Positions 23,197 to 30,642 of a stretch of DNA of 30,642 nucleotides are shown here, piece after piece. Position numbers and translations under genes: made by a program. Under the pieces are notes generated by a model, which was not told the DNA's origin, made no database searches, and worked only from the letters and a program-made list of their open reading frames with translations. This DNA comes from an uncultured Lachnospiraceae bacterium (GTDB lineage Bacteria; Bacillota; Clostridia; Lachnospirales; Lachnospiraceae). The stretch lies in contig CAJUHJ010000026.1 of the NCBI GenBank assembly GCA_910586355.1, positions 1 through 30,642 on the forward strand. The letters are read 5' to 3'. Every line of letters starts with the position of its first letter. Positions within the stretch are counted from its first letter, which is position 1.

Positions 23197-24174
23197 TCAT
23201 CCGTTTTGCCATCTGATTTGTTCCCCCAAAATTAACGGATATTGTAAAATACAGTTCCCATCCAAATTTTCTTTCATCATATCAACTGCTGTAATTTGGT
23301 GGTTTTCATATGTCGTATAGTAGTAAATTCCTTTACTTGCATTACAGCAAGAAGTATAAATCGTAACCTCATATTTTCCGTTTCCTGTCTCGCAGCATCC
23401 CTTCTGTTGATTTACCGAACCTAAAATGTGAAAAAACTGGCTGATACTTTCTGATTCCAAATCACCGGAAACAGAATTCATTTTTACAAAAGCAGCACGA
23501 ATAAAACGGGATATGGACGACAAATCTCCAGGAAGACCAATCGCCCCCATACCAAGACAGTACGGAACAAGTTTTAATTTATCAGAAAAATGATTCTGCG
23601 GTTCTTTTGGAGATAAATTCATATAATTACTTAACTGGAACATCATTTCGTTAAACGGCGGATTATTGGTAAGCACACCCACCGGATTGTCATAAATTTG
23701 AAGTCCTGTTTTTACCGATTCTACTGTAATACATTCTGTGCTGTCTGCAATGATCCAATGAAGCTGCGCCAAAGGAAGTGAAGCGTCAAACGATACATTC
23801 ATAAGATTGATTCTTTCAAGCAGTTTTCTTGCTTCCCTGACCGTTGCACACTGAGCCAAAATCCAAGGAATAAATTCAAACGTCGCCACATTTTCCTTTT
23901 TTCGATTTATCTCATTATACCAAGCGTTTCCTACAAAATTTAACCCCGCCATTCCAAGTCCTTTTTCATTGACTGCATCATAATATAACGGAAATTCTCC
24001 TTCTACATGCGCCATGCCTATCATAGCATAATGCTGCCTTATCGTACCCATTTTCCGAAAAGAAATCCCATAATTACGCGGCATTATCACAATTTCCTCA
24101 CCATAAGAAACACCATTGTCCAAAGTCCTTCCAAAATAAAAATCTTTTGTCTGATAAGTTGCTGCTGTACACAT
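23197..24174 (-). CDS. bsh: choloylglycine hydrolase (bile salt hydrolase)
   Basis: This N-terminal-nucleophile hydrolase cleaves the amide bond of conjugated bile salts (or, in close relatives, penicillin V). The 325-residue protein starts MCTAAT, so Cys2 becomes the nucleophile after loss of Met, as usual. Other family residues are present: Arg16 and Asp19 (FGRTLDNGVSYGEE), GLGMAGLNFVGNAWY (Asn79), VLTNNPPFNEMMFQLSNY (Asn170/171) and SSISRFIRAAF (Arg near 223-226). The MAGLNF and TNNPPF versions favour bile salts over penicillin V. GGAGG lies 7 nt before the ATG. There is no signal peptide, so it acts in the cytoplasm. It stands as a single gene. Confidence 0.93.
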   Translation of the reverse strand: MCTAATYQTKDFYFGRTLDNGVSYGEEIVIMPRNYGISFRKMGTIRQHYAMIGMAHVEGEFPLYYDAVNEKGLGMAGLNFVGNAWYNEINRKKENVATFEFIPWILAQCATVREARKLLERINLMNVSFDASLPLAQLHWIIADSTECITVESVKTGLQIYDNPVGVLTNNPPFNEMMFQLSNYMNLSPKEPQNHFSDKLKLVPYCLGMGAIGLPGDLSSISRFIRAAFVKMNSVSGDLESESISQFFHILGSVNQQKGCCETGNGKYEVTIYTSCCNASKGIYYYTTYENHQITAVDMMKENLDGNCILQYPLILGEQIRWQNG

Positions 24175-24214
24175 ACGCCTGCCTCCAATTTTACTATTTA
24201 TACTTCTAATATAC

Positions 24215-24230
24215 TTGGTATTTAAACCAA
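24215..24230. promoter_or_regulatory. candidate operator upstream of bsh
   Basis: TTGGTATTTAAACCAA is a 16-bp near-perfect inverted repeat about 40 nt before the bsh ATG. On the minus strand it lies next to a weak TATATT -10 candidate. It may bind a repressor; none is identified. Confidence 0.3.
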
Positions 24231-24334
24231 TTATCCTATGATTTGAACAATAGTATACCCGAAATCCTAACCTGCTGCTCCTATATTATTTCATAATTAA
24301 CAAAAAATTTATTTCTCTTAGATAGAAACACCTG

Positions 24335-24363
24335 TTGACACATATATTTTCCGGTGCTATTAT
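24335..24363 (+). promoter_or_regulatory. cysK promoter
   Basis: TTGACA (24335-24340) and TATTAT (24358-24363) are 17 nt apart, followed by a leader of about 50 nt and the cysK ribosome site AGAAAGGAG. Confidence 0.8.
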
Positions 24364-24420
24364 AATTCACACAAAGTCTATATAATTAATAGGATATAAA
24401 AACAGAAAGGAGCGCTCATT

Positions 24421-25350
24421 ATGAACGTATTTGAAAAAATTACCGACCTCATAGGTAATACTCCACTTTTAAAATTAACGAATTATATGAAAGAACAAAA
24501 ACTGAATGTTGAGATTTATGGAAAACTGGAATTTTTCAATCCAGCTGGAAGTGTAAAAGACAGAATCGCCAAAGCAATGATTGAAGACGCAGAAGCAAAG
24601 GGCCTATTAAAAACCGGCTCTGTAATTATCGAACCAACCAGCGGCAACACTGGAATCGGACTTGCAGCATCCGCTTCATCAAAAGGATATAAAACCATTC
24701 TCACTATGCCGGAAACAATGAGCATCGAACGGCGCAGCCTTCTAAAAGCTTATGGCGCTAAACTCGTTCTTACAGATGGCGCAAAAGGTATGAAAGGCGC
24801 CATTGAAAAAGCCGAGGAATTGGCAGAAGAAATTCCAAACAGTTTTATTCCCAGCCAATTTACAAATCCTGCCAATCCTGCTGCGCACTATGATACAACA
24901 GGTCCTGAAATATGGGAAGATACCGATGGCAAAATTGATATTTTTGTCGCTGGCGTCGGTACGGGCGGCACTCTTTCCGGTGTCGGAGCCTATCTGAAAA
25001 GCAAAAACCCAAATATAAAAATAATTGCTGTTGAACCGTCTGATTCACCCATACTTTCCAAAGGAACATCCGGTCCACACAAAATACAGGGAATCGGCGC
25101 TGGTTTTATACCAGATACACTGAATACTGATATATATGATGAAATTATTACGGTAGAAAGCGAAGAAGCATTTGAAACCGGGCGCACATTAGCAAAAAAA
25201 GAAGGCCTGCTGGTTGGTATCTCTTCCGGAGCAGCAGTATTTGCCGCAGCCAAACTAGCGAAACGTCCAGAAAATAAAGGCAAAATGATTGTTGCGCTTC
25301 TTCCGGACACAGGCGAACGCTATCTTTCCACTCCTATGTTTACCGAATAA
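24421..25350 (+). CDS. cysK: cysteine synthase A
   Basis: CysK makes L-cysteine from O-acetylserine and sulfide with PLP. The 309-residue protein starts MNVFEKITDLIGNTPLLKL, has the PLP lysine Lys46 in NPAGSVKDRIA, the substrate loop EPTSGNTGIGLA, the phosphate-binding loop GVGTGGTLSGVG (about 178-189) and the SSGAAV block near 268. AGAAAGGAG precedes the ATG. It is a single gene with its own promoter and terminator, facing an Rrf2 regulator. Confidence 0.97.
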   Translation: MNVFEKITDLIGNTPLLKLTNYMKEQKLNVEIYGKLEFFNPAGSVKDRIAKAMIEDAEAKGLLKTGSVIIEPTSGNTGIGLAASASSKGYKTILTMPETMSIERRSLLKAYGAKLVLTDGAKGMKGAIEKAEELAEEIPNSFIPSQFTNPANPAAHYDTTGPEIWEDTDGKIDIFVAGVGTGGTLSGVGAYLKSKNPNIKIIAVEPSDSPILSKGTSGPHKIQGIGAGFIPDTLNTDIYDEIITVESEEAFETGRTLAKKEGLLVGISSGAAVFAAAKLAKRPENKGKMIVALLPDTGERYLSTPMFTE

Positions 25351-25387
25351 TTCTTCCAATAAAATTTATATTATGAAATGATACACG

Positions 25388-25440
25388 CTCTGTGAATCCT
25401 TCTGTTAGATAACAGGATCATTCACAGAGTATTCTTTTTT
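25388..25440 (+). terminator. cysK terminator overlapping the Rrf2 gene end
   Basis: CTCTGTGAAT (25388-25397) pairs with ATTCACAGAG (25420-25429), with a further inner stem CTGTTA/TAACAG, then TATTCTTTTTT. The hairpin covers the last codons and stop of the convergent Rrf2 gene. Confidence 0.85.
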
Positions 25441-25839
25441 CTGATCTAATATATCCTGCAAAGTAATTCCATTCAAATACTCGTTCATCACATGATAAAG
25501 TCCTTTCCATATCGGCAGCACAACACATTCGCTGCTTCTTTCACATTCTACGGGGTCTGACACACAGGCAACCGGAGACAAGCCGCCCTCCGTTAAACGC
25601 AGAATTTCTCCGACCGTATATTGATAAGGCTCTTTCGCAAGCTGATAGCCTCCCTGCGAGCCTCTGTTTGTCCTTAGGATGCCGTCTCTATTAAAAATGG
25701 GGATAATCTGTTCCAGATACTTTTTGGATATTTTCTGACGTTCCGCAATATCTTTTAGTGCAATAAATCCGCAGTCCTTATGCTCTGCCAAATCAAGCAG
25801 CATACGCAGTGCATAACGCCCTTTTGTCGAAATTTTCAT
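25405..25839 (-). CDS. Rrf2-family transcriptional regulator
   Basis: The 144-residue protein has the Rrf2 winged helix: MKISTKGRYALRMLLDLAEH, then IALKDIAERQKISKKYLEQI and the wing GILRTNRGSQGGYQLAK. Three cysteines (Cys92, Cys99, Cys105) lie at the place where IscR holds its iron-sulfur cluster (Cys92/98/104), so it may sense Fe-S status. CymR-type cysteine regulators belong to the same family, and its position opposite cysK suggests cysteine control; both readings are inference. The ATG at 25839 follows AGGTG at 6 nt. Its own promoter is at 25869-25897. Confidence 0.9.
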   Translation of the reverse strand: MKISTKGRYALRMLLDLAEHKDCGFIALKDIAERQKISKKYLEQIIPIFNRDGILRTNRGSQGGYQLAKEPYQYTVGEILRLTEGGLSPVACVSDPVECERSSECVVLPIWKGLYHVMNEYLNGITLQDILDQKKEYSVNDPVI

Positions 25840-25868
25840 TCGAATCACCTCACAATTACAATAACTCT

Positions 25869-25897
25869 ATAATAACATATATATAATAGGTATTCAA
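25869..25897 (-). promoter_or_regulatory. promoter of the Rrf2 regulator
   Basis: On the minus strand TTGAAT (25892-25897) and TATTAT (25869-25874) are 17 nt apart. Transcription starts near 25862 and leaves only a short leader. Confidence 0.65.
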
Positions 25898-25961
25898 TAC
25901 GAAACACTGCCGCATAGATTCCACGGATTATTTTCATTACAATTTTAATAATACTGCAACC

Positions 25962-25990
25962 TTTACAATAAAACCATGCTCTATATATAA
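25962..25990 (+). promoter_or_regulatory. promoter of the 74-residue gene
   Basis: TTTACA (25962-25967) is followed after 16-17 nt by TATATAA (25984-25990). It points to the ATG at 26036. Confidence 0.5.
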
Positions 25991-26035
25991 GTATACAGAA
26001 AATACATTTAAAATAAAAACAAAGGAGAAAACAAT

Positions 26036-26260
26036 ATGAAACAAACAGAATATGCAGATACGAAAACATATCTTCACAATTTTATTTATGATGAATTAGA
26101 GGAATTATACGACTTAAAAACCATTTTACAATTACTGGAGATTTCATTACAGGATAATGAAGATGACAACCAGATAACCCGGACGATTCAAATTCTCAAT
26201 AAAATGATTTCTGCTATCGTTGATAAAAACAACGCCTTCCTTGGTTTGAAAATTGATTAA
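26036..26260 (+). CDS. small acidic protein of unknown function
   Basis: The 74-residue protein is acidic and mostly helical (DELEELYDLKTILQLLEISL, then TRTIQILNKMISAIVDKNN) with no membrane segment or cysteine. AAAGGAG lies 8 nt before the ATG. It is divergent from the Rrf2 gene and 149 nt upstream of the FliD-like gene on the same strand. I recognise no family. A helical adaptor or chaperone for the following protein is conceivable but not shown. Confidence 0.7.
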   Translation: MKQTEYADTKTYLHNFIYDELEELYDLKTILQLLEISLQDNEDDNQITRTIQILNKMISAIVDKNNAFLGLKID

Positions 26261-26279
26261 AAATATTTTCTAAAAACAC

Positions 26280-26306
26280 TAAATTTTCCTTAATTTATTA
26301 CGATAT
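26280..26306 (+). promoter_or_regulatory. sigma-28 (SigD/FliA)-like promoter before the FliD-like gene
   Basis: TAAA (26280-26283), 15 nt, then TACGATAT (26299-26306) matches the SigD consensus TAAA-N15-GCCGATAT in 10 of 12 positions with exact spacing. A TATAAT at 26304-26309 also fits a sigma-A -10 box, but without a good -35. The region is AT-rich, so chance is not excluded. Confidence 0.5.
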
Positions 26307-26409
26307 AATTAATAAGATAGGTTTCTTTGCGATTAAAAACAATAATAAATGGATTTATGTATCCCCGGTGCTTTAGCACAGATTTCACGGAAGAAGGGAG
26401 GGGGGATTT

Positions 26410-27702
26410 ATGCCTTTCATTGACAACGCTTATCATTACTATTTAAGCGCATATGGTAATTCTGCTGTTTCACGCTATGATAGCCATAAAAAAAGTGAAT
26501 TGCGTAATGTTTACAACAATATTCTGAAAATCAATAAAGAGTCTCCTCTTTATAAAATTCGGAATGACCAAAATATTCCCAAATTTTTAATTGATATTAA
26601 AGAAAATGCCCGTCAGATAAAAAACGTCGTATCTTCTTTATCTGAAAGCGGCGAAGGTTTGGAAAGCGCTTTTCAGAAAAAAGTTGCCGTATCTTCTGAT
26701 GAGGATATTGTAACTGCAAATTATATCGGAGGGCCAGATGAAGATGTCATCCCAGAATTTGATATAGAAGTGCGTCATTTAGCCACACCTCAGTCAAATT
26801 TGGGCAATTTTTTAGAAAGCCGTTCTTTAGATTTTACTCCTGGAGAATATACCTTTGATTTAATTACAACTACAAATTCTTATGAATTTCAGTTTACCGT
26901 AAACCCGGACGACACGAATAAATCAGTTCAGGAAAAATTATCCAGGCTCGTCAACACTTCAGGCGTTGGCTTGACTGCCGAAGTTCTTTCAGACGAAAAA
27001 AATCGAAGCGCGCTAAAACTCACCTCCAAACAAACAGGATTGAGCGCCAACGAATCCTCACTCTTTGATATTAAACCAAAAGCTTTAGGCAACTCCATAG
27101 AAGCCATGGAATTATTGGGTATCCAAGAGATTACATCACCATCCCAAAATTCTTCCTTTATTGTAAACGGTACAGAACACTCATCTTACTCCAATACCTT
27201 TACAATAAACAGAGTTTTTGAACTAACCCTCCATGGAATCAGCGCCGAAGACAAACCAGCCAAAATTGGCTTTAAAACAAGTGTAGACGCAGTAGCAGAT
27301 AATTTACAAAATTTAGTAAGTGCTTACAACGGTTTTATATCCACAGGAGAACGCTACTCCGATAAAAATCAGGGAAATTATCTCTTAAATGATTTAAGAA
27401 GCGTATCCCATTCCTACAAGTACAGCTTAGAATCGATTGGTATGCTTGTAGAAGACAATGGATCCATTTCCATCAACAAAGATATGCTGGCGGATGCTTT
27501 AGATACAACTGATATTAAAGGAACATTCTCTGTTTTAAATTCCTTTAAAAATTCTCTTTCAGCAAAAGCCAATACTGCTTCCATAGATCCGATTAAATAT
27601 GTAAATAAAATTGTTGTTACATATAAAAGACCTGGAAATAATTTTATAACGCCTTACAATACTTCTTTATATTCCGGTATGATGATGGATCGATATTGTT
27701 AA
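26410..27702 (+). CDS. FliD-like flagellar cap (HAP2) protein
   Basis: FliD caps the growing flagellar filament and helps flagellin to fold. The 430-residue protein has a FliD_N-like stretch at about 118-220: FDIEVRHLATPQSNLGNFLE, FTPGEYTFDL, then VQEKLSRLVNTSGVGLTAEV and KLTSKQTGLS. A later part (about 285-400) has NLQNLVSAYNGFI and repeated polar helices like the FliD C-terminal region. The first 115 residues are unusual for FliD, and no other flagellar gene is in the window, so it may be a divergent or second copy. GGGAGGGGGG forms the ribosome site. A sigma-28-like promoter at 26280-26306 supports a flagellar role. Confidence 0.65.
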   Translation: MPFIDNAYHYYLSAYGNSAVSRYDSHKKSELRNVYNNILKINKESPLYKIRNDQNIPKFLIDIKENARQIKNVVSSLSESGEGLESAFQKKVAVSSDEDIVTANYIGGPDEDVIPEFDIEVRHLATPQSNLGNFLESRSLDFTPGEYTFDLITTTNSYEFQFTVNPDDTNKSVQEKLSRLVNTSGVGLTAEVLSDEKNRSALKLTSKQTGLSANESSLFDIKPKALGNSIEAMELLGIQEITSPSQNSSFIVNGTEHSSYSNTFTINRVFELTLHGISAEDKPAKIGFKTSVDAVADNLQNLVSAYNGFISTGERYSDKNQGNYLLNDLRSVSHSYKYSLESIGMLVEDNGSISINKDMLADALDTTDIKGTFSVLNSFKNSLSAKANTASIDPIKYVNKIVVTYKRPGNNFITPYNTSLYSGMMMDRYC

Positions 27703-27720
27703 AAAGAAAAATTTCATATT

Positions 27721-27754
27721 AAAAAGACTGCATATTAATTATGTAGTCTTTTTT
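27721..27754. terminator. bidirectional terminator between the FliD-like gene and the glycosyltransferase
   Basis: AAAAAGACTGCATA (27721-27734) pairs with TATGTAGTCTTTTT (one G-T pair) over a 5-nt loop. T runs flank the stem on both strands. It overlaps the last codons of the minus-strand gene. Confidence 0.85.
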
Positions 27755-28974
27755 AAATAGTTTTTATACAAGTACTCCGCCCTCTGCAGCCATGTATGAC
27801 AATTTTTCGCATATTCATAACCTGTTTCTGCTATTTCAGCCATCAAGTCTGGATGCAAAAGAAAATTCTGTATCTGAACCGGAAGATTTTGAATTTGTGG
27901 AAGTTCAAATGCCGCCAGCGTCTGTCCATTTGTAAAAAAAGTCTCTTTTAAATATTTGGAGTTATCTGTAACTACAAGAGCCTTTGCCAGCATACCATTT
28001 ATAATACGATCATGTATCCCATTTTTATACCAAGTCATTGTATTCAATACAATTTTACTATGGTTCATTAACTCTAATACTTGTGGCGCTAAAACTTTTC
28101 CTCCATAAATAAAATTTGGATTTTGAGCCCATTCACATTGATTCCAGCCCCCTCCAAATACAGTAGTCTGAATTCCATTCTCTACTAACAGCCGTACAGA
28201 TTGTTCACGGTAAAAGGAAACCGCATACGCATCTAAAAATCTCAGCTCTGTAATCCAATGATTTAATTCCTGATCCGAATACTGCTTTCCAATTGCTGTA
28301 AAATATGCTTCTATTGAATCTTCTGTTGTCTTTTCTGGATGTCTCATTAAATCAGAAAGCACTTCCTGTGTCAATGCAAATGCATCAAATTCCCGTATTT
28401 CACCTAAATCGGGCACCAAACCTTCTGCTACATACTTAGAGAGCCCTCCTGCATAAAGCACATCAATCGGCCGTTCCTCCATTGCTGGATGATAACAGCC
28501 GCTACTAGAGCACAAATGACATCTGCCTGCACTCGCATGTTTCGTAATATCAGCTTCCATACCTGCGTGAGGCATAAAATCAACTTGTTTTATCTGTGGA
28601 TAAAAGCGTTTCATATAGTTTACATGATTACGATCCGTACAGAATATAACCGACGTCTCTGGTGCATGTTCCAATGGATTCGCATAATGAAATGGATGAT
28701 CCATCAAAATATTAAAATATGGAATAACCCTTTCCTCCCAAATATTGCTTTGTCCATCAAAAGAAAGATTATAACCAATATTATTAAAAGACACTACTCC
28801 GTCAATTATTTCTTCCTCAATATAAGTTCTTAAATTTTGCATCGCATTTTCTTTATCACGAATATCTATTTTATGACAAACGCAGCCCATTTGCTGAAAC
28901 GCGCTGGCAAAATCCTCTACAAACAAATCTATCGTATCATAAATTCCTTGTATAAAAAGTAATGTTTTTGCCAT
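27739..28974 (-). CDS. glycosyltransferase, CgeB/GT4-like
   Basis: The 411-residue protein has an N-terminal Rossmann half (LLFIQGIYDTIDLFVEDFAS) with a VSFNNIGYNL block, and a C-terminal glycosyl transferase group 1 region (VFGGGWNQCEWAQNPNFIYG, then HSKIVLNTMTWYKNGIHDRI and INGMLAKALVV) like the CgeB/Glyco_trans_1_2 group. An unusual insert near 150-162 (RCHLCSSSGCYHP) has Cys152, Cys155, Cys160 and His162 and could bind metal. It is cytoplasmic, without membrane segments. It lies 24 nt after lepB and faces the FliD-like gene. Flagellin or other surface protein glycosylation is a reasonable guess from the neighbour, no more. Confidence 0.8.
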   Translation of the reverse strand: MAKTLLFIQGIYDTIDLFVEDFASAFQQMGCVCHKIDIRDKENAMQNLRTYIEEEIIDGVVSFNNIGYNLSFDGQSNIWEERVIPYFNILMDHPFHYANPLEHAPETSVIFCTDRNHVNYMKRFYPQIKQVDFMPHAGMEADITKHASAGRCHLCSSSGCYHPAMEERPIDVLYAGGLSKYVAEGLVPDLGEIREFDAFALTQEVLSDLMRHPEKTTEDSIEAYFTAIGKQYSDQELNHWITELRFLDAYAVSFYREQSVRLLVENGIQTTVFGGGWNQCEWAQNPNFIYGGKVLAPQVLELMNHSKIVLNTMTWYKNGIHDRIINGMLAKALVVTDNSKYLKETFFTNGQTLAAFELPQIQNLPVQIQNFLLHPDLMAEIAETGYEYAKNCHTWLQRAEYLYKNYLKKTT

Positions 28975-28998
28975 AAATCCTCACCTTCTATACAGGTT

Positions 28999-29568
28999 TT
29001 AATACAAAGAACCTGCATTCTTAAACGGATAGTACCGGAAAACTGCTTTTCCCAAAATCTTCTCTTTTGCAACATACGTATTATCCCAATATCTAGCATC
29101 CCAAGAATTATTTCTATTATCGCCCAAAACTAAAAAAGAATTTTCTGGTACTTCAAAAGTATATGGCCCAGTCCCTACTGTCCATTCCTCTTTTAAATAA
29201 TTCTCTTCCAGCGGCGTCTCCGAACCATTAATATAAATTTTAGCATCTTGTATTACCACAAGTTCTCCTGGAAGTCCAATCACGCGTTTCACATAATTTT
29301 CTTCTTCATTATCCGGAAACTTAAAAATTACAATATCTCCCCGTTCTGGAGAGGAACGATTATATGCTAAACGATATCCAAACAGACGATCGTCTGTCAT
29401 AATCGTATTTTCCATAGAGCCGGACGGAATGTTTGCATTTATTATAACGTAATTTTTAATAAACAAAGCTGCAACTACGGCAAGCGCAATTGTAATTACC
29501 CAACTTATCACTTCTTTTACCGCAGATTCCTCCTCACGACGTTTTAGTTTTACATTTTCTTCTGACAT
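28999..29568 (-). CDS. lepB: signal peptidase I
   Basis: This membrane-bound serine peptidase removes signal peptides at the outer face of the membrane. The 189-residue protein has one N-terminal membrane helix (about 20-43), then the catalytic Ser51 in IPSGSMENTI, the Lys94 of the Ser-Lys dyad in YVKRVIGLPGE, and the GDNRNNSWDARYW box. Length and one-helix layout fit the Gram-positive SipS type. A GGAAAGGAT site lies rather far (about 15 nt) from the ATG. It lies between nudC and the glycosyltransferase, possibly one transcript. Confidence 0.96.
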   Translation of the reverse strand: MSEENVKLKRREEESAVKEVISWVITIALAVVAALFIKNYVIINANIPSGSMENTIMTDDRLFGYRLAYNRSSPERGDIVIFKFPDNEEENYVKRVIGLPGELVVIQDAKIYINGSETPLEENYLKEEWTVGTGPYTFEVPENSFLVLGDNRNNSWDARYWDNTYVAKEKILGKAVFRYYPFKNAGSLY

Positions 29569-29648
29569 ATTATTCTACTCTTATCCTTTCCTATTTGTGT
29601 CCCGCTCTTTTTAGTATAACGCTAAAACAAATAAACTGCTACTTTTTT

Positions 29649-30503
29649 TTAAACCTTTTCTAATCCCTTTTTAAACACTTCTATCATTTCACCCGTTAAA
29701 CTAATTGAGGATTCAGAATGTTCTCTAGGAAGATGATTTCTGTCAAACCATTTGGCTTCCGACAACTCTTCTTGATCCATATGAATCTCTGAATCTCCAT
29801 CCGCTTCACAAAAAAATCCCACTAAAAGAGCATCTGTAAAAGACCAAGGCTGACTTTTATAATAACGTATATTTTTCACCCGGATTCCAACTTCTTCCCA
29901 TACTTCACGCCGTACCGTATCTTCCAAACTTTCTCCAACTTCTGCATATCCCGCTACCAAAGCATACTTCTGGTAACTACTATGATTTTTGGCATACTTT
30001 GTCATCAAAATATGATTTCCATTCGTAATACCTACTATTACACTTGGACAAATCTGTGGATATTCTACTCTTCCACAGTTTAAACACTGCATCGCCCGTT
30101 CTTTTTCATGTAATCTCATTTTTGTCCCACAACACCCACAAAATTGATGTTCTAAATACCATTTATGTATCTGATAACCAGTAATCCCAGCAAATGCTTT
30201 CCAACTTGGTCTTATATTCCGCAGTTGCTCTTTTATTATATACTTCCAATGTAAAAATTCAGGAATTACATTCTGTTGAATTTCAAAATAACTGATCTTA
30301 TCAATTTTAAAAAGAAATCTCATTCCACCTTTTAAAATTGAATTAAACTCTATGATATCTTTTACCGAAGGATATATAATCTGATCGTCTTTTATATTAC
30401 ATAATATTTTATCTTCCTGAAAAATCAATACAATATCATCTTCTTTCACTTCAGTATTATGATAAGTTACATCATACTGATGTGGTGAAATATCTTGAAT
30501 CAT
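29649..30503 (-). CDS. nudC: NAD(+) diphosphatase / Nudix hydrolase NudC
   Basis: NudC hydrolyses NADH to NMNH and AMP and can remove NAD caps from RNA. The 284-residue protein has a zinc ribbon (Cys122, Cys125, Cys140, Cys143), YPQICPSVIV, the full Nudix box (Gly185 to Gly206, with REVWEEVG), and the NudC hallmark SQPW at 217-220, followed here by SFTDAL. The N-terminal domain is divergent as usual. AAGGGG precedes the ATG. It lies downstream of the tRNA-Lys terminator and 80 nt upstream of lepB, with no clear terminator in the gap. Confidence 0.94.
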   Translation of the reverse strand: MIQDISPHQYDVTYHNTEVKEDDIVLIFQEDKILCNIKDDQIIYPSVKDIIEFNSILKGGMRFLFKIDKISYFEIQQNVIPEFLHWKYIIKEQLRNIRPSWKAFAGITGYQIHKWYLEHQFCGCCGTKMRLHEKERAMQCLNCGRVEYPQICPSVIVGITNGNHILMTKYAKNHSSYQKYALVAGYAEVGESLEDTVRREVWEEVGIRVKNIRYYKSQPWSFTDALLVGFFCEADGDSEIHMDQEELSEAKWFDRNHLPREHSESSISLTGEMIEVFKKGLEKV

Positions 30504-30540
30504 ACTTTTACCCCTTTCTCTCCAGCTTTTTATGTATGCA

Positions 30541-30587
30541 AAAAACAGCAGAAATCTAAATCAATAGAATTTTCCGCTGTTTTCTTG
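30541..30587 (-). terminator. terminator of tRNA-Lys
   Basis: On the minus strand AAAACAGCGGAAA pairs with TTTCTGCTGTTTT (one G-U pair) over a 15-nt loop, followed by a T run. It begins a few bases after the tRNA end. Confidence 0.85.
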
Positions 30588-30590
30588 AAA

Positions 30591-30642
30591 TGAGACATCG
30601 GGGGCTCGAACCCCGGACAACTTGATTAAAAGTCAAGTGCTC
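30591..30642 (-). tRNA. tRNA-Lys(UUU), 3' part, cut by the window edge
   Basis: The visible 52 nt give the anticodon arm CTTGA-CTTTTAA-TCAAG with anticodon TTT, a short variable loop, the T arm CGGGG-TTCGAGC-CCCCG and the acceptor 3' strand ending ATGTCTCA. The CCA end is not encoded. The D arm and 5' acceptor strand lie outside the window except for the GAGC at the edge. Confidence 0.95.

Noticed and set aside
1..30642. CRISPR arrays, prophage genes, rRNA genes
   Set aside because: No regularly spaced direct repeats, phage structural genes or rRNA-like sequence were seen on reading through both strands.

Overview
The window looks like a chromosome segment of a low-GC, spore-forming gut Clostridium relative, most likely Lachnospiraceae. 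The evidence is a complete spoIIAA-spoIIAB-sigF operon, a T-box-controlled valS, a bile salt hydrolase, luxS/mtnN, a FliD-like flagellar gene and AGGAGG-type ribosome binding sites. Nearly all genes lie on the minus strand. The plus strand carries only a DUF7660-like protein, a small XRE regulator, cysK, a 74-residue protein and the FliD-like gene.

Layout. (1) 1-2703 is an eroded accessory stretch: an XRE regulator killed by a 7-bp tandem duplication, a lone small acidic protein, an intact Rpn/PD-(D/E)XK nuclease followed by the out-of-frame tail of a second protein, and an IS256-type transposase remnant. (2) 2829-6020 holds the spoIIA operon and, upstream of it behind its own terminator, a zinc-ribbon/TPR membrane protein with a 45-residue partner. 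An 83-bp AT-rich inverted repeat separates these from valS. (3) 6207-9197 is valS with a full T-box leader (specifier probably GTA) and a strong promoter that overlaps the stop codon of the next gene. (4) 9194-20395 is a long tightly spaced minus-strand array with no internal terminator that I can see: pyrE, VanZ-like protein, small membrane protein, M29 aminopeptidase, purE-purM-purN-purD, HAD phosphatase, a GT39-like glycosyltransferase and an O-antigen ligase/polymerase-like protein. The glycosyltransferase is broken at a run of nine G and looks phase-variable. (5) 20592-24174 holds a small XRE regulator, then an operon lipoprotein-mtnN-luxS-thioesterase, then bsh. (6) 24335-29568 has cysK facing an Rrf2 regulator with three cysteines, a 74-residue protein, the FliD-like gene behind a sigma-28-like promoter, and a convergent glycosyltransferase following signal peptidase I. 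(7) 29649-30642 has nudC and a truncated tRNA-Lys(UUU) with its terminator.

How the genes work together. mtnN and luxS form the SAH-recycling/AI-2 pair. cysK and the Rrf2 regulator are a plausible cysteine-responsive pair. purE/M/N/D supply four purine steps but purC, purF, purL and purH are absent here. The two surface-glycan genes at the end of the purine array, together with the poly-G tract, suggest switchable surface carbohydrate. I do not see a clearly new defence or mobile system. The strongest unusual signals are the poly-G tract, the frame-restoring 7-bp duplication, the palindrome at 6040-6122 and the sigma-28-like FliD locus.
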